From BMS3ABIN03 sp964418885 (GTDB taxonomy: Bacteria > Bacteroidota > Ignavibacteria > Ignavibacteriales > Ignavibacteriaceae), in the NCBI GenBank assembly GCA_964418885.1, contig CAYQNW010000007.1, forward strand, positions 12,436 to 76,435: a DNA stretch of 64,000 nucleotides. The letters run 5' to 3'. The notes under the pieces are model-generated. The model saw only the letters and a list, made by a program, of their open reading frames with translations. It did no database searches and was not told where the DNA came from. Within the stretch, counting starts at the first letter, position 1; each line of letters begins with the position of its first letter. Shown piece by piece: positions 51,971-60,556 of this stretch. The translations under genes and the position numbers were made by a program.

Positions 51971-52036
51971 TTAAATCTATATAGAACTGTCGTCACTCTG
52001 AAAAGTCGAAGGGGTGACTCAGATGAATCGGAAATT

Positions 52037-52066
52037 AAGGCTGTCTTAATAGGCAGCCTTTTTTTA
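52037..52066 (+). terminator. Terminator after first T9SS gene
   Basis: AAGGCTG (52037-52043) pairs with CAGCCTT (52054-52060), followed by a T-tract. The stem sequence AAGGCTG...CAGCCTT recurs after the next T9SS gene. Confidence 0.85.
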
Positions 52067-52261
52067 TTGTAGAAAAGATTCTTTTTTAGTTTCAGGCAAA
52101 TAGATTGTAGAAACTATATAAATGCGCCGGTATTAATTACCTATCAGATCTCATTTATTACTAATCGTTCCCATCTTTTAAGCCAAAAACCGACATTATT
52201 GTCTGGTCTATAAATTGGCTTTTTCACCATAAGATTTCAATAACATTACACAAGATGGGAA

Positions 52262-53464
52262 ATGATGATTAGGTCTCTTCTTTCTATTATTCTAGCTATA
52301 CAAATGAGTTCAATAATTACTGCTCAACAAATCAACAGAGTAATTGTTTCTGGAATCGGTGGGCAGCATGATGTAGACGTTGAAAATGCCTTTTTGATGG
52401 GTTACTCAAGTTATAATGGCAATGCTTATACAGGAGATATTATTTTATACGAAAACTCACTTCAAGCAAGTTTTGACTATGCAGCTGCAAATGATTATGA
52501 TTTAATGATACGTTCAACCACTGGAGTTGCCTATGGTATAACCCTTGCTCCAAGTTATCCTTCTGTAAAACTGGTTATGCCCGTGGGCAGTAATTCATAT
52601 ATTGAAGCGTTTTCAGGTGATGTAATTAATTCACCAGTTGTTATTACGGGGGCGGGGACCGATAGCAATCAGACTGCATACAAACTTGAATTTTATTCAA
52701 TCGATCCGATAAGTCCGAATAATGCTTCAAGCTATGCTAATGGATATATTGCAGGGCAATTGGCATTTATTGCAAATACACTGAATTGCAGTTTTGATTC
52801 TGCCCGTACTCTTGCAAGGGTTAACGGGTCAGAAAATGGAAGTTGGGATATTTATAATGGTTTTGGTACAATTGAAATGGCAAAAATAATAACGGATCCA
52901 CTGCCTGTCGAATTAAGTTCTTTTTCTTCAGTTATTAAGGGTGAATCAATAATCTTGAAATGGGAAACACAGACCGAAATAAACAACTATGGATTTGAAG
53001 TGCAAAGATCTAACGAAAAGGATGAATGGAGTGTGCTTGGTTTTGTAAAAGGAAATGGGAGCAGCAATTCACCCAAATCTTACAGCTATTGGGATGAAGG
53101 AATAAAACTAACCGGAAAGTATTATTACAGATTAAGACAAATTGATAATGACGGTACCAATACTTATTCAGAAATTCTTGAAGTAAATATTAAATTGCCT
53201 AATGAACTGGAATTAAAACAGAATTACCCAAATCCGTTTAATCCTGCTACTACAATTAGTTTCTCATTGCCTCAAACAGGTGAAGTAATACTAAAAGTAT
53301 ATAGTGCTCTTGGGGAAGAAGTAGGCACGGTTACTAAGGGACTTCTTGAAGCGGGAGAATATTCATTTAGCTTTAATGCCGAAGGACTAACTAGTGGAAT
53401 ATATATTTATCGATTAAGAATGGGTGAAACTACATTAACTAGGAAGATGCTACTCTTGAAATAA
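52262..53464 (+). CDS. T9SS-sorted protein, degenerate subtilase-like N-terminus
   Basis: The 400-residue protein has a signal peptide, an N-terminal 190-residue domain, and the same linker and T9SS type A domain as its neighbour (LKQNYPNPFNPATTISF near the end). In the N-terminal domain, VVITGAGTDSNQTAYKLEF and NNASSYANGYIAGQLAFI, then IYNGFGTIEMAKII, follow the order of the late motifs of S8 subtilases. ASSYANGYIAG sits where the GTSxASPxVAG serine motif would be. I see neither the Asp nor the HGTHVAG His motif, so it is probably inactive, if the match is real. Confidence 0.65.
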   Translation: MMIRSLLSIILAIQMSSIITAQQINRVIVSGIGGQHDVDVENAFLMGYSSYNGNAYTGDIILYENSLQASFDYAAANDYDLMIRSTTGVAYGITLAPSYPSVKLVMPVGSNSYIEAFSGDVINSPVVITGAGTDSNQTAYKLEFYSIDPISPNNASSYANGYIAGQLAFIANTLNCSFDSARTLARVNGSENGSWDIYNGFGTIEMAKIITDPLPVELSSFSSVIKGESIILKWETQTEINNYGFEVQRSNEKDEWSVLGFVKGNGSSNSPKSYSYWDEGIKLTGKYYYRLRQIDNDGTNTYSEILEVNIKLPNELELKQNYPNPFNPATTISFSLPQTGEVILKVYSALGEEVGTVTKGLLEAGEYSFSFNAEGLTSGIYIYRLRMGETTLTRKMLLLK

Positions 53465-53502
53465 AATAACCGTCGAAAACTAATTATTAAAACCAATAAA
53501 TT

Positions 53503-53532
53503 AAGGCTGTCAGAAATGAACAGCCTTTTTTG
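53503..53532 (+). terminator. Terminator after second T9SS gene
   Basis: AAGGCTGT (53503-53510) pairs with ACAGCCTT (53520-53527), followed by a T-tract. Confidence 0.85.
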
Positions 53533-53634
53533 TTTTAAAAAGAAACTATAGATAAATTACATTTAAGGTAGAATAAAGAATGTTAAATATTTTACTATTC
53601 AGATTAAACCTTAAATTAAAAAGCGAGGATTGTT

Positions 53635-54621
53635 TTGAAAGTACTTTTTATCGGCGGAACAGGAAATATAAGCACCTCTGTTAGTAAATTATGTGTTGAG
53701 AATGGAATCGATCTTTATTTGCTGAATAGAGGAACAAGAGGTGTTGAAATACCCGGTGCAAAAACCATTAAGGGAGATATCTCGGCACCCGGAATTAAAA
53801 ACACTTTGAAAGATCATGCCTGGGATTGTGTTGTTAACTGGATTGCTTTTAATACAAATGACATTGAACAGGATATAAACTTATTTAATAAGAAAACCAA
53901 ACAATATATTTTTATAAGTTCAGCTTCTGCTTACCAGAAACCACCTTCTCATCCTGTAATTACGGAATCAACTCCTTTGTACAATCCTGTCTGGGATTAT
54001 TCTCAGAACAAAATTGCTTGTGAGGAAAGGTTAAATAAAGCTTATCGGGATGAAGATTTTCCAATAACTGTTGTTCGTCCTTCATTAACTTTTGATACTG
54101 TTATTCCTCTGATTATGGGTGGGTGGACAGAGTACACGATAATCGATAGAATGAAAAAAGGAAAAGAAGTAATTGTGCCCGGCGACGGAACATCGCTTTG
54201 GACTATAACACATGCTGAAGATTTCGCAAAAGGTTTTGTCGGTTTAATCGGACATCAACAGGCAATAGGACATCCTTTTCATATCACTTCTGATGAAATA
54301 CTTACCTGGGACCAGATTTACGAAGCGGTCGCTGAAGCTGCTGGAATTAAAGCGAATATTATTCATATACCTTCGGATTTTATATGTGAGGTTGAGAGTT
54401 CATTAACCGGATCACTACTTGGAGATAAATCTTACAGCGTAATTTTTGATAATACAAAAATCAAAACATTTGTTCCCGGTTATAAAGCGGTCATTCCTTT
54501 TAGTGAGGGAATAAAAAAAACATTGGCATGGTTTGAAGCTGATCCTAAACGTATGATAATTAAAAAGGAATCGAATGAGATGATAGACAGAATAATTAAT
54601 GTATTTAAAAAACGGCAGTAA
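53635..54621 (+). CDS. NAD-dependent epimerase/dehydratase (SDR)
   Basis: The 328-residue protein has the Rossmann GxxGxxG-type start VLFIGGTGNIS, IFISSASAYQKPPSHP and the YSQNKIACEERLNKAY region of extended SDRs. The catalytic Tyr of the YxxxK motif appears as YSQNK. I use a TTG start at 53635, with GCGAGGA upstream. Likely acts on a nucleotide sugar or another ketone/epimer substrate; no neighbour specifies it. Confidence 0.8.
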   Translation: MKVLFIGGTGNISTSVSKLCVENGIDLYLLNRGTRGVEIPGAKTIKGDISAPGIKNTLKDHAWDCVVNWIAFNTNDIEQDINLFNKKTKQYIFISSASAYQKPPSHPVITESTPLYNPVWDYSQNKIACEERLNKAYRDEDFPITVVRPSLTFDTVIPLIMGGWTEYTIIDRMKKGKEVIVPGDGTSLWTITHAEDFAKGFVGLIGHQQAIGHPFHITSDEILTWDQIYEAVAEAAGIKANIIHIPSDFICEVESSLTGSLLGDKSYSVIFDNTKIKTFVPGYKAVIPFSEGIKKTLAWFEADPKRMIIKKESNEMIDRIINVFKKRQ

Positions 54622-54653
54622 TTTTTAAACTGATAGTGCTGTGTTGATATCGA

Positions 54654-56495
54654 TTAAGGATTAATTTTTTTCTCTGATTTCCACATATAATACCATTTAT
54701 AAAATGGTGTTGTAACAGGTATGGCTGCAATCCTACCTCCAAACCCAAGATAACGAACGACGAACATTTCTATGTTAGAGAGTTTCAGATCGTTCAATTC
54801 ACCCGGATAAATTGAAACCCCGTATTTGTTTGCAAGTTTAACTGTTTCCGATTCTAATAAACTATCCAGTTTTTTAAAATATAACCTGGATTTTATCCTG
54901 TCTTTCATAGTTATAAAATCATTCTCTGTAGATGCATCTATTTCCTTAACGTCGAGAATTTTAACCAACGCATAAGTATCATTCAATCTGATTGGACCAT
55001 ACCAGTTGTTTTTCTTTAAGTCCGAAGAATAAAATTGGGATTTTATTTTGTCTATGATCGGATTCGATAATTCCTCGGTTGTAATAATAGTCACGCTATC
55101 CGTATTTTTATAATAGTTTTCAATCTCTTCCAGATCCTGTCCGATTGCTAGCATATTAAAGATTTTTTCAATGGTTTCAAGATAGCCGGAGGAAATCATT
55201 GAGTATGTATAATTTGTAATTGCCGATGAATCATTAATTATTCGAGCATAATATTTCTGTATATCATCTTCAGAAATAGTTACTTTTGAATTAAATGTGT
55301 TTTTAATTATTTGCGCCAGTAAGTTGTCCCTCCATGGCATTAACTGGGATTGTACATCTGCTGAATTCGCTAATCCTTTTTTAACTCCCAATTGGTAGAA
55401 GGTTTCCTGCTGCATAACTGTTTTGAGTTTATTCGATAGAACTTTATTTATAGAATTTTTAGATAATTCGGGGAAAGCAACACTCAACATGGTTAAGTCA
55501 CTTAAAAAATCATTTAAGGTCACCTCCCCGAATTTTGTTGTAAAAAGTCCGGAGTTGAGAACCTTTTTACCGAGGGTTTGTTTTATTCTGTCAAAATCGG
55601 CTTCAGTTAAAAATATTTTTGAAGAATCGGGTTGTGCAGCTTCACGTTCAAGATCGGACTCAAGAATATTAAAAACAGTATTTGTAAGAGTTGTGAATAA
55701 TTTTTCATCGGCTTGAATAGAATAGCCCCTGAACACTTCCGCGTAATATTTGTTATATAGATTTTTAATTCTACGATTTCTGATTAATTCCCCCACATCT
55801 TTCAGCAATTTTTCTTGTGATCCTGAAGGTAAGTTTGTTTTTATACTATCGATCTGGAAGATGAACCATGCGTTATCATTTTTTATCGGTTTAGTGAACC
55901 GTTTTGGAGCAAGATTGAAAATCATATTTTCGATTGCTTCATCTTTGAAAGTTGTAAATTTTATTCTGAACGTTGAAACATTTGTGATCAAAGAAGTGTC
56001 AGCTTTTACCAGCGAATCTATTGATCCAAGCTTAACCAATCTCTTATAAGAATAAAAAGCTTTCGTTGAATCGTAAAATGAAAGGACCTTTACTTTGGGG
56101 ATTCTCAAATAATTTTTTATGCCGTTGTTAATATCTTCTGCTGTAACATTAACTTTATCTTTAATTTCCAGCTCAAATAGTTTGTCCCGGATGATTGCTT
56201 TTTTTATCGGGGTAAAATAAAATTCGAATCTTTCACTTGTGTTCAATCCTTTATCGATAGCTTCCATAGCCCAAAGCTTTTCCGCAATCAGGGAATAAAG
56301 GAAAATGTATTTAAGGGAGTCTTCATTTATGAATTCTTTAGGCAAAACCATAGGGGATAACTCATAACGATATTTAAATTCATCATCTGAAATTTTGACG
56401 TTGCCCGTTTTAGCTACATTATTTGATTGAGCTTGTGTTGAGGGAGGATGAAAAAGAATTAATAAGAGTAAAATTATTGTGGTAAGAAATCGCAT
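54654..56495 (-). CDS. Peptidyl-prolyl isomerase-like (SurA-type) periplasmic protein
   Basis: The 613-residue protein has a signal peptide (RFLTTIILLLLILFHPPSTQAQ). The N-terminal part resembles SurA/PrsA chaperones: KISDDEFKYRYELSPM, LWAMEAIDKGLNTSERFEFYF and, later, helical repeats. I do not see a clear parvulin active-site motif, so it may be a chaperone without isomerase activity. It lies downstream of the GH16 gene on the same strand, with a 56-base gap. Confidence 0.55.
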   Translation of the reverse strand: MRFLTTIILLLLILFHPPSTQAQSNNVAKTGNVKISDDEFKYRYELSPMVLPKEFINEDSLKYIFLYSLIAEKLWAMEAIDKGLNTSERFEFYFTPIKKAIIRDKLFELEIKDKVNVTAEDINNGIKNYLRIPKVKVLSFYDSTKAFYSYKRLVKLGSIDSLVKADTSLITNVSTFRIKFTTFKDEAIENMIFNLAPKRFTKPIKNDNAWFIFQIDSIKTNLPSGSQEKLLKDVGELIRNRRIKNLYNKYYAEVFRGYSIQADEKLFTTLTNTVFNILESDLEREAAQPDSSKIFLTEADFDRIKQTLGKKVLNSGLFTTKFGEVTLNDFLSDLTMLSVAFPELSKNSINKVLSNKLKTVMQQETFYQLGVKKGLANSADVQSQLMPWRDNLLAQIIKNTFNSKVTISEDDIQKYYARIINDSSAITNYTYSMISSGYLETIEKIFNMLAIGQDLEEIENYYKNTDSVTIITTEELSNPIIDKIKSQFYSSDLKKNNWYGPIRLNDTYALVKILDVKEIDASTENDFITMKDRIKSRLYFKKLDSLLESETVKLANKYGVSIYPGELNDLKLSNIEMFVVRYLGFGGRIAAIPVTTPFYKWYYMWKSEKKINP

Positions 56496-56551
56496 CTGGA
56501 TAATAAGATTAAAAAATTGAGAAATGTTCAGGTTTTTATTCGTTGTATGTA

Positions 56552-57433
56552 TTATTCTGCTTTTTTGTATACTCTAATATAATCTATTACCATTACCTGT
56601 GGAAAATAAGTGGTCTCATCGGGATTACCGGGCCAGTTGCCGCCAACTGCAACATTAAGAATCAGGTAAAATTCCTGATCGAACGGTGCGGGATATTCTG
56701 CCGAATTTGTATACCAATCATTCTGGGTTAAATACAAATTCCCGTCTACATACCACCTGAATTCACCTTCTTCCCATTCAAGTGTAAAGAGATGATATTT
56801 TTCCGTAAAATTTCCGGATTTCAACTTGAGTGAGCTGCCGGTATGAGTATTATTAGGATAAGTGCCGCCGTAATGTAAGGTACCGTAAACTCTTGTTGGT
56901 TCCTGACCGAGTAATTCCATTATATCAATTTCGCCACTTGCAGCCCATCCGCCATACTTCTCATTTTTGGGCATCATCCATATCGCAGGCCACATTCCTT
57001 GACCATATGGAAGCTTTGCTCTTATATCAAATCTGCCATATTTCCAATCGCCTTTATTTCTGGAATTAAGCCGCGCAGATGTATAATTCCATGTTCTGTT
57101 TCCAACGGTATATTTTTCTTTTTTAGCTACAATAACAAGGTTCCCATCTATGATTAAAGAATTTGAATCTCTGGCTGTGTAGTACTGCAATTCATTGTTA
57201 CCACCCCCGTCTCCATTAACTTCGTGTGTCCACTTGGTTGCATCTATGTCGGGCCCGGAAAACTCATCATTCCAAACCAATTGCCAGCCGGGAATTGAAG
57301 GGATGGTGTCGTTGGGATTTGAATCTGTTATGTTATCGGTTTTATCTGAAGAACAGTTTACAAAAATCAATATCCATAAACTAAATAATGAAATCATTAT
57401 AAACTTTCTTAATAATTCAAAATTTATACTCAT
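56552..57433 (-). CDS. GH16 endo-beta-1,3-glucanase-like lipoprotein
   Basis: The 293-residue product has a lipoprotein signal (FIMISLFSLWILIFVNCSSD, lipobox Cys27). The GH16 catalytic domain follows, with LVWNDEFSGPDIDATKWTH, GRFDIRAKLPYGQGMWPAIW and the active-site motif GEIDIMELLG. In that motif Glu168 is the nucleophile, Asp170 assists and Glu173 is the acid/base. It probably hydrolyses laminarin-type beta-1,3-glucan at the cell surface. A sigma54-like promoter lies just upstream, and the sensory operon diverges from it. Confidence 0.9.
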   Translation of the reverse strand: MSINFELLRKFIMISLFSLWILIFVNCSSDKTDNITDSNPNDTIPSIPGWQLVWNDEFSGPDIDATKWTHEVNGDGGGNNELQYYTARDSNSLIIDGNLVIVAKKEKYTVGNRTWNYTSARLNSRNKGDWKYGRFDIRAKLPYGQGMWPAIWMMPKNEKYGGWAASGEIDIMELLGQEPTRVYGTLHYGGTYPNNTHTGSSLKLKSGNFTEKYHLFTLEWEEGEFRWYVDGNLYLTQNDWYTNSAEYPAPFDQEFYLILNVAVGGNWPGNPDETTYFPQVMVIDYIRVYKKAE

Positions 57434-57478
57434 TGCCTATTGTTATTTTTTCGCAGTAATTTTTCTTTACTTCATCAG

Positions 57479-57495
57479 GACAAAATTTGTGCCCT
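57479..57495 (-). promoter_or_regulatory. Sigma54-like promoter of the GH16 gene
   Basis: On the minus strand, GGGCAC-AAATT-TTGT (from 57494 to 57480) matches the -24/-12 consensus TGGCAC-N5-TTGC, with the exact spacing but T instead of C in the -12 element. It would place the start site near 57469, about 36 bases before the GH16 start codon. The sigma54-dependent regulator is encoded by the divergent operon. Confidence 0.5.
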
Positions 57496-57571
57496 GAAAA
57501 TTACAGAATACTATTTTGATTATCGATACTTAATTATTGCAGTGGTTTTTTGTGAGGGGGGGTACCGGAGA

Positions 57572-57620
57572 TTTAACTTATCAATATAATAAGTCGTATT
57601 TATTATATTGATAAGTTAAA
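57572..57620. promoter_or_regulatory. 21-bp perfect inverted repeat, candidate regulator binding site
   Basis: Positions 57572-57592 and 57600-57620 are perfectly complementary 21-base arms with the 7-base spacer GTCGTAT. The arm contains ACTTATCAATATAATAA. It lies in the 292-base divergent region between the GH16 gene and the solute-binding-protein gene, about 80-120 bases upstream of the GH16 promoter element. The rest of that region holds no gene. Confidence 0.6.
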
Positions 57621-57725
57621 AAATGATAATGAATCGAATTATTAACCTTAAAAATCGTTTTATAAGTTGCTATATTTCCATTCACCAATTTTTTATGTTG
57701 AAATGTATTGGGAAATTGATCCGGA

Positions 57726-59027
57726 ATGAATTTTAAACAAGTAATTTATGTGGTTATAAGTTCAGCATTATTGATCTTATTTATTTTTCTTAGCATTCTT
57801 TTCATACCATCCACTCCGCGTTTAAATTCAGGATTGAATAGTAAAGTAATACACTTTGTGAATCATATTACCCCGGCACAAAAACAAATAATTGATTTGT
57901 TTAACGAAAGAAACAAAGGAAGAATATTCGTTGAACCTATCGATCTTCCGTTTGAAAAATTCAGCACGAATGAAAGGAAAGAACTTTTAGCCAGGTTTTT
58001 AAGGAGTAAAAGCGATCGCATAGATGTATTCACTGTTGATCAAATATGGGTTCCCCGTTTTGCCAAATGGAGTTTGCCTTTAGAACATTATTTTTCCACA
58101 GGAGAAAGAGAGAATCTTCTTAAATATGCGTTGGAAACTTGTTACTTTAATGATACGCTTGTTACAATTCCTTTATACTTAGACGTTTCTGTAATGTATT
58201 ATCGTAAAGATTTGTTGAAATCATTTAACATTAATTCCAAAGCAATTAATGACATCAGTAAATCATTGACTTGGCAGGAGCTCATAAATATTTATGATCA
58301 GTCTTTTCACGGATATAATCCTTACTTTTTATTTCCTGCTGATGATTATGAAGGATTGATGTGTATGTTCTGGGAAATGGTTAGAGGATTAGGCAGTGAT
58401 ATTATTTTGGATGGCAGATTGAATTTACATTCCCCGGAAGTAAAAAGATCATTACAGATGATGGTTGATCTTGTAAATAAATATAAGGTTACGCCTAAAA
58501 GTGTAACGATCGGAAGAGAAAATGAATGTATAGCAGATTTTTTGCAAGACCAGGGAATCTTTTTACGTAGCTGGCCTGGTTTGTTAACTGATCACGGGTA
58601 TTTGATAAAAGATCCCCGGATAAAAGAACAGATCGTTAAAGCGCCTACACCTCATTTTTCAGAAGGCAAACCGGTTTCGGTATTCGGTGGATGGAATCTG
58701 ATGGTTTCAAAATTCTCAAAAAACATTCCTGAATCGGTTGAATTTGTTAAGTTCCTTTGTAGTGAAGAATCCCAGCGGATTTTACATGAAAAAGGCGGTT
58801 ATCTCCCTATATATAAATCCTTATATGATGAAGGAAATAAGGACCTGGATTTTTATTATAAATTGATAAAACAGGGAATTCATAGACCGATACACGAACA
58901 TTATACCAATATATCAGATGTGCTTTCATATTATTTTAATCTTGCAATCAAAGGGGAGATTGGCGTAAATAAAGCGCTTGATCTTGCGGAGGAAAAGATC
59001 AAAGCTTCTGCAATGCTTGAAAACTGA
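57726..59027 (+). CDS. ABC-type solute-binding protein, membrane-anchored, no permease nearby
   Basis: The 433-residue protein has a single N-terminal membrane helix (VIYVVISSALLILFIFLSILF) that looks uncleaved. An extracellular solute-binding family 1 domain follows: VFTVDQIWVPRFAKWSLPL, TIPLYLDVSVMYYRKDLL and GGWNLMVSKFSKNIPESVEF. Such proteins bind oligosaccharides. No ABC permease or ATPase gene is in the window, but the next genes are a sensor kinase and a regulator. It thus probably presents its ligand to the kinase instead of a transporter. Confidence 0.85.
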   Translation: MNFKQVIYVVISSALLILFIFLSILFIPSTPRLNSGLNSKVIHFVNHITPAQKQIIDLFNERNKGRIFVEPIDLPFEKFSTNERKELLARFLRSKSDRIDVFTVDQIWVPRFAKWSLPLEHYFSTGERENLLKYALETCYFNDTLVTIPLYLDVSVMYYRKDLLKSFNINSKAINDISKSLTWQELINIYDQSFHGYNPYFLFPADDYEGLMCMFWEMVRGLGSDIILDGRLNLHSPEVKRSLQMMVDLVNKYKVTPKSVTIGRENECIADFLQDQGIFLRSWPGLLTDHGYLIKDPRIKEQIVKAPTPHFSEGKPVSVFGGWNLMVSKFSKNIPESVEFVKFLCSEESQRILHEKGGYLPIYKSLYDEGNKDLDFYYKLIKQGIHRPIHEHYTNISDVLSYYFNLAIKGEIGVNKALDLAEEKIKASAMLEN

Positions 59028-59042
59028 CCCGGATGAATTTTT

Positions 59043-60542
59043 ATGAGTATAAAGGATTATATAGAAAAATTTAAAGAACATCATTTCGAATTTAAACATC
59101 TAACGGTTTTGTTTATCGTTTTGTTATGTGTCCAGTTGGTTGTTTCTTTCATCAACAAAGCTTCAATCACGAATTTCCTTAATAAAACTCAGGATTGGTA
59201 TCAGGAAGATTCGGCAGAAAAGCTTGCTAATCTCACCTCGACTTCGTTAGAGCTTATAATTGAATCAATTGCACCAAACAAAATAATCTCGAATGAAGAG
59301 CAGTCAAGATTAATACAATCATTCAATATTATTTTCAGCCAGCAGATGCTTCAACACAACATAGAAGAAATTTGCATTCTTGTTACAAAAGGAGAATCAA
59401 TTTACGCAATTGATGAAGGAGCGGTATTATTTGATTATTTCTATAAAGATTCAGTAAGTGTGAACGAGAAAAAGTTATTTCATAGCAATGCTGTCAATTT
59501 ATATCAGGATGTAAGAGATGAATTACAAAAGGAAGAACAGATAAAAACTATAACTTACAGCGACCAGGTTTTTCACGTTTTCGTTCCATTTGTTATTCGT
59601 GGCGAATATGTAGGTGCGGTTTATGTTAAAGACAAACCTAATTTTTCGCTCATTACAGATCAGATAATTTCCAATTACGATGAAACCACTATCATTTATG
59701 TCTCGCTTATTTTACTTGGATTTATTGCAATGTATTTCATCTCATCTTATACCGTTAAAGAAAGAAATGAAGCACAGCAAAAATTATTTGAGGAACACGA
59801 GGAAAATCTGAAAAAACAAATTACGTTTGATAAAGAATTAACATTTACCAAAAGAATTTATCATGCTCATCATAAAGCCGAAAAAGTTATGGGATTTATT
59901 AAAGAAGATCTCAGGAAATTAAACAGACCAGATAAGATGAACGAAACAAAAGTAAACGAAATTAATAACAGGATGATAAAATATTCTAATTTTATATCCA
60001 GGGTTATTTATGATATGAAATGGTACGATCCGCCTTTGCAAACAGTACGAAGCTCAATTTATAATACAAACCTGAACGATGTTCTGGAATTTCTTGTAAA
60101 TAATATTTTTAAAAGAGTATCAAATATTGCAGATTCATTTAGTTTTGATCTGAAGCTCGATAAGAATTTGCCGGTAGTTCACATAAATGAATTTGTTGTT
60201 TGGGAAATGTTTGAACCTCTGATACAAAACAGTATCGATCATGGCGGCAAGGATTCGCTTATAATTACTATTGCTACTGAGTACAACAAAACAGACAATT
60301 CTTCTTCAATATCTATTTCCGATAATGGTGTTGGTATAAATGAAGAATTACTAAAGGTAAATGATGAAGGGATTAAAAACATATTTTTAGAAAATGTAAC
60401 AACTAAACACACGGAACTGAAAAAAGGAGGTTATGGTTGTTATATTGCCTGCCAGATTTCCAAAAGATGTGGTTGGGGTCTTGATGCCCAAAATAATCCG
60501 GGTGGCGGATGCTCATTTGTGATTTCTATTAAACATAATTAA
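59043..60542 (+). CDS. Sensor histidine kinase
   Basis: The 499-residue protein has two membrane helices (about residues 19-38 and 224-243) enclosing a periplasmic sensor domain, and then a cytoplasmic helical segment with HAHHKAEKVMGFI. The C-terminal HATPase has EPLIQNSIDHGG (N box), SISDNGVGINEELL (G1) and KKGGYGCYIACQISKR (G2), ending in CSFVI. The usual HExxTP-type H-box is not evident; one of the His residues in YHAHHKAEK may serve. It lies 15 bases after the solute-binding gene and 14 bases before the regulator. Confidence 0.82.
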   Translation: MSIKDYIEKFKEHHFEFKHLTVLFIVLLCVQLVVSFINKASITNFLNKTQDWYQEDSAEKLANLTSTSLELIIESIAPNKIISNEEQSRLIQSFNIIFSQQMLQHNIEEICILVTKGESIYAIDEGAVLFDYFYKDSVSVNEKKLFHSNAVNLYQDVRDELQKEEQIKTITYSDQVFHVFVPFVIRGEYVGAVYVKDKPNFSLITDQIISNYDETTIIYVSLILLGFIAMYFISSYTVKERNEAQQKLFEEHEENLKKQITFDKELTFTKRIYHAHHKAEKVMGFIKEDLRKLNRPDKMNETKVNEINNRMIKYSNFISRVIYDMKWYDPPLQTVRSSIYNTNLNDVLEFLVNNIFKRVSNIADSFSFDLKLDKNLPVVHINEFVVWEMFEPLIQNSIDHGGKDSLIITIATEYNKTDNSSSISISDNGVGINEELLKVNDEGIKNIFLENVTTKHTELKKGGYGCYIACQISKRCGWGLDAQNNPGGGCSFVISIKHN

Positions 60543-60556
60543 AACGGATAGTATTA

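Noticed and set aside
57572..57620. The long inverted repeat read as an intrinsic terminator
   Set aside because: The stem is AT-only and lies between two divergent gene starts, so no transcript would be expected to end here; a regulatory site fits better.
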